A DNA stretch of 64,000 nucleotides from Streptomyces aurantiogriseus (GTDB lineage Bacteria; Actinomycetota; Actinomycetes; Streptomycetales; Streptomycetaceae), in NCBI RefSeq assembly GCF_014649375.1, contig NZ_BMSX01000001.1:372001-436000 (forward strand). The letters are read 5' to 3'. Positions 32,075 to 41,203 of this stretch are shown here, piece after piece. Positions within the stretch are counted from its first letter, which is position 1. The number at the start of each line of letters is the position of its first letter. The position numbers and the translations under genes are program-made. A model generated the notes under the pieces. That model was not told the DNA's origin, did not search any database, and saw only the letters and a list, made by a program, of their open reading frames with translations.

Positions 32075-33585
32075 GAGGCGCCCTCCCGCTTCTCGGTGGC
32101 GTAGGAGTGCCGGTAGAGCGCGAGGGACGGCGCGTAGCGGCCGGAGGGGTCGCGCTGGTGGAGGTCGTCCAGGAGGGAGCAGGCCCAGCTGCGGCCGAGT
32201 CTGCGGCTCCACTCGAAGGGGCCGAGCGGGTAGTTCACGCCCAGGCGCATCGCGGTGTCGATGTCCTCCTCGGTGGCCACGCCCTTGGCGACGGCGTCGT
32301 GCGCGAGGTCGACGATCCGCGCGACCGTGCGGGCGACGATCATGCCGGGGACGTCGCCGATGACGCTGACGTCCTTGCCGAGGGCCTGGAACAGGCCGAT
32401 GGCCTCGGAGAGGGCCTGCGGGGAGGTGTCCTGGGAGGCGGACAGGGCGATGCGGGTGGCCTTGCGGTAGTCCAGGGCGAGGTCGAAGTAGACGACGTCC
32501 CGGAACTCCACGGAGGTCTGCCCGTCGGCGAGCGCGAGCTGGCCCTCGCCGGGCAGCACCAGGCGGGTGCCGTGGTCCTCTTCCTCCTCGCGGACCTGGA
32601 TGCCCGCCTCGCGGATCATCGCGAGCAGCTCCGAGGCGGGGCCCAGGTCACCCTCGGCGACGACGTAGGCGGGCGGCTGGTGCTTCTCCGCGGTGTGCGG
32701 TTCGGCGCGGTCGGCTCCGTCGCGGTAGTCGTACCAACCCTGGCCCGTCTTGCGGCCGAGGCGGCCGGACTCGACCAGGCGGCGCTGGGCGAGCGAGGGG
32801 GTGAAGCGCACGTCCTGGAAGAAGGACTGCCACACGGAGTGCGTGACGGACTCGTTGACGTCCTGTCCGATCAGGTCGGTCAGCTCGAAGGCGCCCATCC
32901 GGAAGCCGCCCGACTCACGCAGGACCGCGTCGATGGTGGCGGGGTCGGCGCCCTGGGCCTCGTAGACCGCGAAGGCCTCGGCGTAGAAGGGCCGCGCGAT
33001 GCGGTTGACGATGAAGCCGGGGGTGTCGGCGCAGGCGACCGGGGTCTTGCCCCAGACGCGGGCGGTCTCGTACGCGCGCGTGGCCGAGGTGACGTCGGTG
33101 GCGAAGCCGGAGACGACCTCGACGAGCGGCAGCAACGGCGCGGGGTTGAAGAAGTGCAGGCCCACGAAGCGGCCCGGGTTGCGCAGGGCGCCGCCGATGG
33201 CCGTCACCGACAGGGACGAGGTGTTGGTCGCGAGCAGACAGTCCTCGCCGACGATGCCCTCCAGGGCGCGGAACAGCTCCTGCTTGACGTCCAGGCGCTC
33301 CAGGACGGCCTCCACGACCAGCGCGCAGCCCGCGAGCCCGGCGAGATCGTCCACGGGCGTGAGACGCGCGCGGGCGGCGTCCCGCTCGGCGGCGGTGAGA
33401 CGGTCCTTCTCGACGAGCCGGTCGAGGCGGGCGCCGATCGCGGCGGCCGCTTCCCGGGCGCGGTCCGCGACGGCGTCGTACAGCCGCACGGGGTGACCCG
33501 CGACCAGCGCGACCTGGGCGATGCCCTGGCCCATGGTGCCGGTGCCGACGACGGCCACGGGGCTGCTGAGGTCGAGTGCTGTCAT
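32071..33585 (-). CDS. paaH: 3-hydroxyacyl-CoA dehydrogenase (PaaH-type)
   Basis: A 504-aa enzyme that oxidises 3-hydroxyadipyl-CoA to 3-oxoadipyl-CoA late in the phenylacetate route. The NAD-binding loop is VAVVGTGTMGQGIAQVALVAGH; NTSSLSVTAIG and GLHFFNPAPLLPLVEVV form the active-site region with the catalytic His-Glu pair; a duplicated C-terminal 3HCDH domain has FGVNYPLGPFEW-like residues (here LGVNYPLGPFEW). About 500 aa with two C-terminal domains is the PaaH arrangement. It shares an operator region with the divergent paaN. Confidence 0.88.
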   Translation of the reverse strand: MTALDLSSPVAVVGTGTMGQGIAQVALVAGHPVRLYDAVADRAREAAAAIGARLDRLVEKDRLTAAERDAARARLTPVDDLAGLAGCALVVEAVLERLDVKQELFRALEGIVGEDCLLATNTSSLSVTAIGGALRNPGRFVGLHFFNPAPLLPLVEVVSGFATDVTSATRAYETARVWGKTPVACADTPGFIVNRIARPFYAEAFAVYEAQGADPATIDAVLRESGGFRMGAFELTDLIGQDVNESVTHSVWQSFFQDVRFTPSLAQRRLVESGRLGRKTGQGWYDYRDGADRAEPHTAEKHQPPAYVVAEGDLGPASELLAMIREAGIQVREEEEDHGTRLVLPGEGQLALADGQTSVEFRDVVYFDLALDYRKATRIALSASQDTSPQALSEAIGLFQALGKDVSVIGDVPGMIVARTVARIVDLAHDAVAKGVATEEDIDTAMRLGVNYPLGPFEWSRRLGRSWACSLLDDLHQRDPSGRYAPSLALYRHSYATEKREGAS

Positions 33586-33641
33586 GTGCGCGATCCTCCC
33601 GCACGGGGTTTTCCACAGATGCGGCGGTCCCCCTTGTCCCG

Positions 33642-33655
33642 ACCGATCGTTCGGT
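33642..33655. promoter_or_regulatory. PaaR operator between paaH and paaN
   Basis: ACCGATCGTTCGGT, a complete match to ACCGNNCGNNCGGT, between TTGTCC (33634) and TCTAAC (33659), which may be the paaN promoter elements. A repressor here would block both divergent genes. Confidence 0.75.
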
Positions 33656-33746
33656 TACTCTAACTCTGACTGTGTGTTCCTGTCCCCTGTTTCCGCCCAG
33701 GTCATGAGCTCGACGAGGAGCTCTTGAGACGAGGAGTTGGTCCCGC

Positions 33747-35453
33747 ATGGCCGCCGAACTCACCGTGCACGCTCTGATCGCCAAGCACCGGCCCACCCTC
33801 GACCAGGCCCTGGAAGCGATCCGCACACGCGCGTACTGGTCCCCCCATCCGGAACACCCGAAGGCCTACGGGGAGCACGGCAGCCTGGACGCGGCAGCGG
33901 GCAAGGCGGCCTTCGACGCCGTCCTCGGCACCCGCCTCGACCTCGGCCAGCCCGGCACGGACGACTGGGTGGGCGGCGAGGTCTCCCCGTACGGCGTCGA
34001 GCTCGGCGTGACGTACCCGCACGCGGACGTCGACGTGCTGCTGCCCGCCATGAAGGCCGGGCAGCGCGCCTGGCGGGACGCGGGCGCGGAGATCCGCGCG
34101 GTGGTCTGCCTGGAGATCCTCAAGCGGATCAGCGACCGGACGCACGAGTTCGCGCACGCGGTCATGCACACCTCCGGCCAGGCCTTCATGATGGCGTTCC
34201 AGGCGGGTGGCCCGCACGCACAGGACCGCGGCCTGGAAGCGGTGGCGTACGCGTACGTGGAGCAGGTCCGCACGCCCGACACCGCGGAGTGGACCAAGCC
34301 GCAGGGCAAGCGCGACCCGCTCGCGCTCACCAAGCGGTTCACGCCGGTCCCGCGCGGGATCGCCCTGGTGATCGGCTGCAACACCTTCCCGACGTGGAAC
34401 GGCTATCCGGGCCTGTTCGCCTCCCTCGCCACCGGCAACGCGGTCCTGGTCAAGCCCCACCCGCGCGCGGTGCTGCCCCTCGCGCTCACCGTGAGCGTGG
34501 CGCGCGAGGTGCTCGCCGAGGCCGGTTTCGACCCCAACCTGGTCGCGCTGGCCGCCGAGCGCCCGGGCGAGGGCATCGCCAAGACGCTGGCCACCCGCCC
34601 CGAGATCCGGATCATCGACTACACCGGGTCGACCTCCTTCGGCGACTGGCTGGAGGCCAACGCCCGCCAGGCGCAGGTCCACACCGAGAAGGCCGGCGTC
34701 AACACGGTGCTCGTCGAGTCCACCGGCGACTACAAGGGCATGCTCTCCAACCTGGCCTTCTCGCTGTCCCTGTACAGCGGCCAGATGTGCACCACCCCGC
34801 AGAACCTGCTGATCCCCCGCGACGGCATCCGCACCGACCAGGGCCCCAAGAGCTACGACGAGGTCGTCGCCGACCTCGCCCGCGCGGTCGAGGGTCTCCT
34901 CGGCGACGACGCGCGCGCGAACGCCCTGCTGGGCGCGATCGTCAACCCGGGCGTCAAGGCCCGTCTGGAGGCCGCGAGCGGACTGGGCGAGGTCGCACTG
35001 GCCTCACGTGAGGTGAGCAACCCGGACTTCCCGGACGCGGTCGTGCGCACGCCCGTGATCGTGAAGCTGGACGGCGCGCGGAAGTACTGGGAGGGGACCG
35101 ACGACGAGGCCGCCTTCATGAGCGAGTGCTTCGGCCCGGTCTCCTTCGCCGTCGCCGTCGACTCCGCGGCGGACGCCCTCGACCTGGTGCGGCGCACGGT
35201 CCGCGAGAAGGGCGCGATGACGGTCGGCGCGTACACCACCGACGAGGAGGTCGAGGAGGCCGTCCAGGAGGTCTGCCTGGAGGAGGCCGCCCAGCTGTCC
35301 CTCAACCTCACCGGCGGGGTCTACGTCAACCAGACGGCCGCCTTCTCCGACTTCCACGGCTCGGGCGGCAACCCGGCGGCCAACGCGGCCCTCACCGACG
35401 GGGCGTTCGTCGCGAACCGCTTCCGGGTGGTGGAGGTCCGCCGGGAGGCCTGA
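33747..35453 (+). CDS. paaN: Phenylacetic acid degradation protein PaaN (aldehyde dehydrogenase family)
   Basis: A 568-aa protein of the ALDH superfamily in the PaaN branch, linked to the oxepin/semialdehyde step of phenylacetate catabolism. Seen: FTPVPRGIALVIGCNTFPTWNGYPGLFASLATGNAVLVKPHP (NAD-binding region), IIDYTGSTSFGDWLE, catalytic Cys in SLYSGQMCTTPQN, and GGVYVNQTAAFSDFHGSGGNP near the end. It lacks the hydratase domain of the PaaZ fusion, so a separate hydratase would be needed. ATG 33747 follows GAGGAG. Confidence 0.88.
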   Translation: MAAELTVHALIAKHRPTLDQALEAIRTRAYWSPHPEHPKAYGEHGSLDAAAGKAAFDAVLGTRLDLGQPGTDDWVGGEVSPYGVELGVTYPHADVDVLLPAMKAGQRAWRDAGAEIRAVVCLEILKRISDRTHEFAHAVMHTSGQAFMMAFQAGGPHAQDRGLEAVAYAYVEQVRTPDTAEWTKPQGKRDPLALTKRFTPVPRGIALVIGCNTFPTWNGYPGLFASLATGNAVLVKPHPRAVLPLALTVSVAREVLAEAGFDPNLVALAAERPGEGIAKTLATRPEIRIIDYTGSTSFGDWLEANARQAQVHTEKAGVNTVLVESTGDYKGMLSNLAFSLSLYSGQMCTTPQNLLIPRDGIRTDQGPKSYDEVVADLARAVEGLLGDDARANALLGAIVNPGVKARLEAASGLGEVALASREVSNPDFPDAVVRTPVIVKLDGARKYWEGTDDEAAFMSECFGPVSFAVAVDSAADALDLVRRTVREKGAMTVGAYTTDEEVEEAVQEVCLEEAAQLSLNLTGGVYVNQTAAFSDFHGSGGNPAANAALTDGAFVANRFRVVEVRREA

Positions 35454-35459
35454 GGCCCC

Positions 35460-36212
35460 TCAACAGGCCCTCGCGCCCCCGGTCGCGCTCCAGTGGTACA
35501 GCGTCATGGCCACACTGGTCGCGAGGTTGTAGCTGGAGACCTGGGGGCGCATCGGCAGGGCCACCAGACGGTCGGCACGCGCGCGGAGCGCGGCGGACAG
35601 GCCGCTGCGCTCCGATCCGAAGGCGAGGACGGCGTCGTCCGGGAGCCGCACGCCCCGGATGTCCGCACCCTCCGGGTCGAGCGCGAACACCGGGCCGGGC
35701 GGCAGCTCGTCGACGGTCAGCCGCTCCACGGCCGTCGCGAAGTGCAGCCCCGCCCCGCCGCGTACGACGGTCGGGTGCCAGGGGTCGAGCGTGCCGGTGG
35801 TGACCACACCGGTCGCGCCGAAACCGGCGGCCAGCCGGATCACGGCCCCCGCGTTGCCCAGGTTGCGCGGCTCGTCGAGGACCACGACCGGCGCGGTGCG
35901 CGGCATCCGGGCCAGCACCCGCAGATTCCCCTCACGGGAGGGCCGTACGGCCAGAGCGGCCACCGCCGTGGGATGCGGACGCGGCACGAGCGAGGCGTAC
36001 GTCGCCTCCGGCACCTCCGTCAGGAGCGCGTCCAGCGTCGCCCGTACGTCGGGGGCGAGCTCGTCGGCGAGGGCGAGCGCCGCCTTCCGGTCGACGGCGA
36101 CCGCCACCGGGACCTCGGCCCCGAAGCGCACGGCGTGCTTGAGGGCGTGGAAGCCGTCGAGCAGCACGGCGGCGTCGGCGAGCCGGCGCCACCGCGCGAG
36201 GGGGTCGGTCAT
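35460..36212 (-). CDS. TrmH/SpoU-family RNA methyltransferase
   Basis: A 250-aa SPOUT methyltransferase with the three knot motifs: DEPRNLGNAGAVIRLAAGFG, LAFGSERSGLS and MRPQVSSYNLATSVAMTLYHW. It should 2'-O-methylate a ribose in tRNA or rRNA using S-adenosylmethionine; the target cannot be told. An N-terminal substrate domain of about 100 residues is present. It overlaps the HTTM gene stop by 4 nt and ends 6 bp from the convergent paaN. Confidence 0.85.
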   Translation of the reverse strand: MTDPLARWRRLADAAVLLDGFHALKHAVRFGAEVPVAVAVDRKAALALADELAPDVRATLDALLTEVPEATYASLVPRPHPTAVAALAVRPSREGNLRVLARMPRTAPVVVLDEPRNLGNAGAVIRLAAGFGATGVVTTGTLDPWHPTVVRGGAGLHFATAVERLTVDELPPGPVFALDPEGADIRGVRLPDDAVLAFGSERSGLSAALRARADRLVALPMRPQVSSYNLATSVAMTLYHWSATGGARAC

Positions 36213-37426
36213 GCCGTGAAGCCTACGCGGCTGGGCTCGGCGTCCTCGGACGTGCGCGCGTCCCGCTGCTCGGGAACGGCGGCGCCGTCCCGCGAGAGGA
36301 TCGCCTCACGCACGCGTACCACCCATCCGCCCATTCGGCGCAGGAACGGCGTCGGCAGGAAGACCGCGTCCGCGGCGATCATGGCCAGCGAGAAGAACGG
36401 CAGACCGAGCACCACGGCGATCACCGCGTGCTCGGTCATCATGGCCACGAGCAGGACGTTCTTCACCCGCCGGTTGACCAGCGTGAAGGGGAAGGCGACC
36501 TGCACGAGGACCGTCCCGTAGGTCACGATCATCACCATCGTGCCGCTGGCGGACATCAGGTCGCCGAGGGCCGGCCAGGGCGAGAAGTAGTCCAGGTGCA
36601 GCGGATAGTAGACGGCGGTGCCGTCCTGCCAGCGCGAACCCTGGATCTTGTACCAGCCGGCCGTCGCGTAGATCAGACAGGCCTCGGCCATGATCACGAG
36701 CAGGGCGCCGTTGTGCAGGATGTTGGTGATGACGTCCAGCAGGATCCGGGGCTCGGGGGACGTCGTCAGGCGCCCCACGGCCCACCACAGGCCCTGTGCG
36801 GCCCAGGTCGCCCACAGAATCGCCGGCACGGTCCAGTCGCCGTCGAAGCGGCCCGTCCCGGCCGCCGCGACCAGAACGACCCCGAACACACCCCACAGGG
36901 CGGGCCCCACCCGGTCGGTGACCCGCTCCCCACGCGCGCGTGCCTCGTCGGCGCGCCGCGCCCGCCGCGCGTCCAGTGACCACACCTGGCCGCAGCGCGT
37001 GAACACGAGGTAGATCGACATCAGGTGCAGGACGTTGTCGCCGCCGTCACCGACGAAGACACTGCGGTTCTGCAGCGAGAGCACGCCCACCATGAACAGC
37101 ACCGACATCGTGCGGGTGCGCCAGCCGAGCAGCAACAGCACGCTCGCCAGCACGGCGAGCCCGTACACAGCCTCGAACCAGGCCCGCCCGTCCGACCACA
37201 TCAGGGCCGTGAAGGCGCCGTTTCCGTCTATCAGCCGCCGGGCCAGCTCCCAGCTCCAGGGGCCGTCGGGCCCGTAGAGCTCCTCGCGGTGGGGGAGCTC
37301 GCGCAGCAGGAACAGCAGCCAGGTCAGGCTGAAGCCGATACGGATCACGGCCGTCTGGTACGGCCCGAACGCCGACTCGGTCACGCGCGCGATGACCGCG
37401 GACACCGACAGGGAGAACCGGTTCAC
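36209..37426 (-). CDS. HTTM-domain membrane protein (vitamin K carboxylase-like)
   Basis: A 405-aa integral membrane protein with the horizontally-transferred-transmembrane (HTTM) fold related to gamma-glutamyl carboxylase. Multiple helices start near residue 20 (FGPYQTAVIRIGFSLTWLLFLL); GDGGDNVLHLMSIYLVFTRCG and AGWYKIQGSRWQDGTAVYYPLHLDYFS are family-typical. No carboxylation substrate is evident. GTG 37426 follows GGAGGTG and overlaps the DUF5819 stop (GTGA); its own stop overlaps the methyltransferase start. These HTTM and DUF5819 proteins probably work together in the membrane. Confidence 0.83.
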   Translation of the reverse strand: MNRFSLSVSAVIARVTESAFGPYQTAVIRIGFSLTWLLFLLRELPHREELYGPDGPWSWELARRLIDGNGAFTALMWSDGRAWFEAVYGLAVLASVLLLLGWRTRTMSVLFMVGVLSLQNRSVFVGDGGDNVLHLMSIYLVFTRCGQVWSLDARRARRADEARARGERVTDRVGPALWGVFGVVLVAAAGTGRFDGDWTVPAILWATWAAQGLWWAVGRLTTSPEPRILLDVITNILHNGALLVIMAEACLIYATAGWYKIQGSRWQDGTAVYYPLHLDYFSPWPALGDLMSASGTMVMIVTYGTVLVQVAFPFTLVNRRVKNVLLVAMMTEHAVIAVVLGLPFFSLAMIAADAVFLPTPFLRRMGGWVVRVREAILSRDGAAVPEQRDARTSEDAEPSRVGFTA

Positions 37427-38259
37427 TTGACACCTCCCTCGGCCTCGGCGGCGGGCACCGACCACCAGGGCAGCACGCGGAACACCGGCGTCGACGAGAC
37501 CTTGTCGGCGCTCCACGGGGGAGCTTCCACATTGGTGGTGCGGGAACGGACCTGGACGCGCTCTATCACGCCGCCGTCCCCGGCCGCACCGCCACGCTCC
37601 AGGCGCAGCACGACGATGCGGCGCAGGTACTCCTCGGAGAGGGCGCTGCGCGGGCCGACCGAGCGGTTGTCGGAGTCGTGCGAGCCGACGTAGAAGTCCC
37701 AGGCGCGGCGCAGCTCGTTCTGCTGGGTGTGGCTGGGCACCAGGTTGCCGTCGATGTTCCGCCCGTCCTGCGCGGACAGGTCGTACCAGCCGGTGGTGCG
37801 CTCGGCGCCGTCCGCCGCGCGGATGTCGGCGCGGACATGGACGGCGATGTTCTGCTGCAGCGGGTTCGGCGCGAAGAGCTTCCAGTTCTGCTCGAACTCC
37901 GGGTAGATGTACTCGTCGATCGCCTCGCCGTGCGTCTTGCTGACCGTGTTGGACGGCGCGACGTGCAGGAACACCATGCCGATGTGCACACAGACGGCGA
38001 TCGCGACGACCGCGAGCGCGAGGGCGGCGCCTATCTGGTAGCGGGGCGAGAGGGCGGCCACACCGGTGCGGGGCTCCGGAGCGGGGGCGGCGAGATGACC
38101 GGGCTCGGGCCGAAGGCGGGCGTCGGCGATCTCGGCGGGGGCGCCGGGCAGGGGGTCCTTCGCCGACGGCATGTCCGTGGGCCGCCCCGTCCCAGGCTCC
38201 GGCGCCGCTTCCGCCTCCGCCTCCCGCGGTGCGTCAGAGCCTCCGTCGTACGCGTCCAT
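37423..38259 (-). CDS. DUF5819-family membrane-anchored protein
   Basis: A 278-aa protein: a disordered acidic/Pro N-terminal 70 residues, one membrane helix (YQIGAALALAVVAIAVCVHIGMVFLHV), then an extracellular domain with WKLFAPNPLQQNIAVHVRADI, GWYDLSAQDGRNIDGNLVPS and NELRRAWDFYVGSHD, the pattern of DUF5819 proteins that commonly precede HTTM genes. The role is unknown. Start ATG 38259 with GGGGCGG upstream. First gene of a three-gene coupled operon. Confidence 0.8.
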   Translation of the reverse strand: MDAYDGGSDAPREAEAEAAPEPGTGRPTDMPSAKDPLPGAPAEIADARLRPEPGHLAAPAPEPRTGVAALSPRYQIGAALALAVVAIAVCVHIGMVFLHVAPSNTVSKTHGEAIDEYIYPEFEQNWKLFAPNPLQQNIAVHVRADIRAADGAERTTGWYDLSAQDGRNIDGNLVPSHTQQNELRRAWDFYVGSHDSDNRSVGPRSALSEEYLRRIVVLRLERGGAAGDGGVIERVQVRSRTTNVEAPPWSADKVSSTPVFRVLPWWSVPAAEAEGGVK

Positions 38260-38499
38260 TCCGCCCCGTTCCCCGATCCCGGTCCGTCTTCCGACTGCTC
38301 CCGCCCCACGGCGGTTCGCTCGTACACACCGCCGCGCGTCCGCGTGCGCCACCGCGCACAGCCGGACGGCCTTCGCACGGCCGTCGCACAGGCGTCGCAC
38401 GGAACGGTACTCAGCCCCGCCCGCCCCGCGCAGCCGTCCCCCCGGACCGGCCCGGCCGGGCCGCACCGAAAAAAGGGGGCCGCACGCTTTCCCGCGAGG

Positions 38500-38531
38500 T
38501 TGTCCACAGGCAGGCCCGCAGGTTGTCCACA
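38500..38531. promoter_or_regulatory. Pair of perfect DnaA boxes upstream of paaA
   Basis: TTGTCCACA at 38500-38508 and 38523-38531, same orientation, 23 bp apart. This is the preferred Streptomyces DnaA box; box 2 ends 5 bp before the paaA -35. Besides these, the paa promoter and the operator, I see nothing in 38260-38632. Confidence 0.75.
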
Positions 38532-38535
38532 GCGG

Positions 38536-38564
38536 TTGACACCTTACGACGGCCGTCTCACCAT
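38536..38564 (+). promoter_or_regulatory. Promoter of paaABCDE
   Basis: TTGACA (38536-38541), 17-bp spacer, CACCAT (38559-38564). Expected start near 38571, with the PaaR operator immediately downstream. Confidence 0.65.
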
Positions 38565-38576
38565 GGAATCGCACGG

Positions 38577-38590
38577 ACCGAACGATCGGT
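38577..38590. promoter_or_regulatory. PaaR operator downstream of the paaA promoter
   Basis: ACCGAACGATCGGT, a full match to ACCGNNCGNNCGGT, located at about +6 to +19 and 43 bp before the paaA ATG: a classical roadblock/repression position. Confidence 0.78.
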
Positions 38591-38632
38591 CGGGAGAAGC
38601 TCGGGCAGAGCCCAAGATCGAGGGGGACCGAC

Positions 38633-39666
<1,034 letters not shown>

Positions 39667-39670
<4 letters not shown>

Positions 39671-39954
39671 CGAACACCGACTGGCCCCTGTGGGAGGTCT
39701 TCGTGCGCTCCCGCCGCGGCCTCTCGCACACCCACGCCGGCAGCCTGCACGCGCCGGACGCGGAGTTCGCCCTGCGCAACGCCCGCGACCTGTACACCCG
39801 GCGCGGCGAAGGCGTCTCGATCTGGGTCGTGCCGTCCACGGCGATCACCGCGTCCTCGCCGGACGAGAAGGACCCGTTCTTCGAGCCGGCCGCCGACAAG
39901 CCGTACCGCCACCCGACGTTCTACGAGATCCCGGAAGGGGTGAAGCACCTGTGA
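39667..39954 (+). CDS. paaB: 1,2-phenylacetyl-CoA epoxidase subunit PaaB
   Basis: A 95-aa small subunit needed for complex assembly: [41 protein letters not shown] is close to the family core. ATG overlaps the paaA stop (ATGA). Confidence 0.94.
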
Positions 39955-40673
39955 CGGCCACCACCACTGCCACGGCCGCCGCGCTCGCCCTCGGCGACGA
40001 CGCCCTGGTGCTCTCCCACCGGCTGGGGGAGTGGGCAGGCCACGCCCCCGTCCTCGAAGAGGAGGTCGCCCTCGCCAACATCGCGCTGGACCTGCTCGGC
40101 CAGGCCCGGGTACTGCTGTCGATGGCCGGCGACGAGGACGAGCTGGCGTATCTGCGCGAGGAGCGGGCCTTCCGCAACCTCCAGCTGGTGGAGCAGCCCA
40201 ACGGCGACTTCGCCCACACCATCGCCCGCCAGCTGTACTTCTCCACCCACCAGCACCTGCTGTACGCCCGACTGGCCACCGGCGACGGCCCGTTCGCAGG
40301 GCTCGCGGCGAAGGCCGTCAAAGAAGTCGCCTACCACCGCGACCACGCCGAGCAGTGGACCCTGCGCCTCGGCGACGGCACGGACCTCAGCCACCAGCGG
40401 ATGCAGCGGGCCTGCGACGCGCTGTGGCGGTTCACCGGAGAGATGTTCCAGCCGGTGGAGGGCCTGGACATCGACACGGAGGACATGAACGCGGCTTGGC
40501 TGGAGTCCGTCGGCGACGTGCTGCGCCGAGCCACCCTGACCGTGCCCGACGGGCCGCAGTCCGGGGCGTGGACGGCGGGCGCCGGCCGCCAGGGCCTGCA
40601 CACCGAGCCCTTCGGCCGGATGCTCGCCGAAATGCAGCACCTGCACCGCAGCCACCCGGGGGCGTCATGGTGA
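39951..40673 (+). CDS. paaC: 1,2-phenylacetyl-CoA epoxidase structural subunit PaaC
   Basis: A 240-aa helical subunit related to PaaA that scaffolds the oxygenase: LSHRLGEWAGHAPVLEEEVALANIALDLLGQARVLL, NGDFAHTIARQLYFSTHQHLLY, AVKEVAYHRDHAEQWTLRLGDGT. GTG 39951 overlaps the paaB stop (GTGA); an alternative start further in is unlikely given this coupling. Confidence 0.94.
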   Translation: MTATTTATAAALALGDDALVLSHRLGEWAGHAPVLEEEVALANIALDLLGQARVLLSMAGDEDELAYLREERAFRNLQLVEQPNGDFAHTIARQLYFSTHQHLLYARLATGDGPFAGLAAKAVKEVAYHRDHAEQWTLRLGDGTDLSHQRMQRACDALWRFTGEMFQPVEGLDIDTEDMNAAWLESVGDVLRRATLTVPDGPQSGAWTAGAGRQGLHTEPFGRMLAEMQHLHRSHPGASW

Positions 40674-41203
40674 CACTCACCCCGCTGGAGGCGGAACTCC
40701 TCGAGGTGGCCGGCTCGGTGCCGGACCCCGAGCTGCCCGTGCTCACCCTCCGGGAACTCGGCGTCCTGCGCGCAGTGCACGTGCGTGACGCGGACGCCGT
40801 CGAGGTCGAACTGACCCCGACCTACACCGGCTGCCCGGCCGTGGAGGCGATGTCCCAGGACATCGAGCGGGCGCTGCACGCACACGGCGTCCGCAAGGTC
40901 ACCGTACGCACCGTGCTCACACCCGCCTGGTCGACGGACGACATCTCCGCCGAAGGCCGACGCAAACTGCGGGAGTTCGGCATAGCGCCCCCACGCACCC
41001 GGTCGGCCTCGGAACCGGTCTCCCTCACCCTCGGCCCGACCCGCACGCACCCCTCGGAGGCCCCGGCCGACGCCCCGATCCGCTGCCCGCACTGCGGCTC
41101 CGCCGACACCGAACTGCTCAGCCGCTTCTCCTCCACCGCGTGCAAGGCGCTGCGACGCTGCCTCGCCTGCCGTGAGCCCTTCGACCACTTCAAGGAGTTG
41201 TGA
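40667..41203 (+). CDS. paaD: PaaD, Fe-S/zinc maturation factor of the epoxidase
   Basis: A 178-aa protein with an N-terminal MIP18/DUF59 domain (VPDPELPVLTLRELGVLRAV, TPTYTGCPAVEAM) and a C-terminal Cys knuckle (CPHCGSADTELLSRFSSTACKALRRCLACREPFDHFKEL). PaaD is thought to mature the metal centres of the complex. ATG 40667 overlaps the end of paaC; GTG 40670 is a possible alternative. Confidence 0.93.
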   Translation: MVTLTPLEAELLEVAGSVPDPELPVLTLRELGVLRAVHVRDADAVEVELTPTYTGCPAVEAMSQDIERALHAHGVRKVTVRTVLTPAWSTDDISAEGRRKLREFGIAPPRTRSASEPVSLTLGPTRTHPSEAPADAPIRCPHCGSADTELLSRFSSTACKALRRCLACREPFDHFKEL

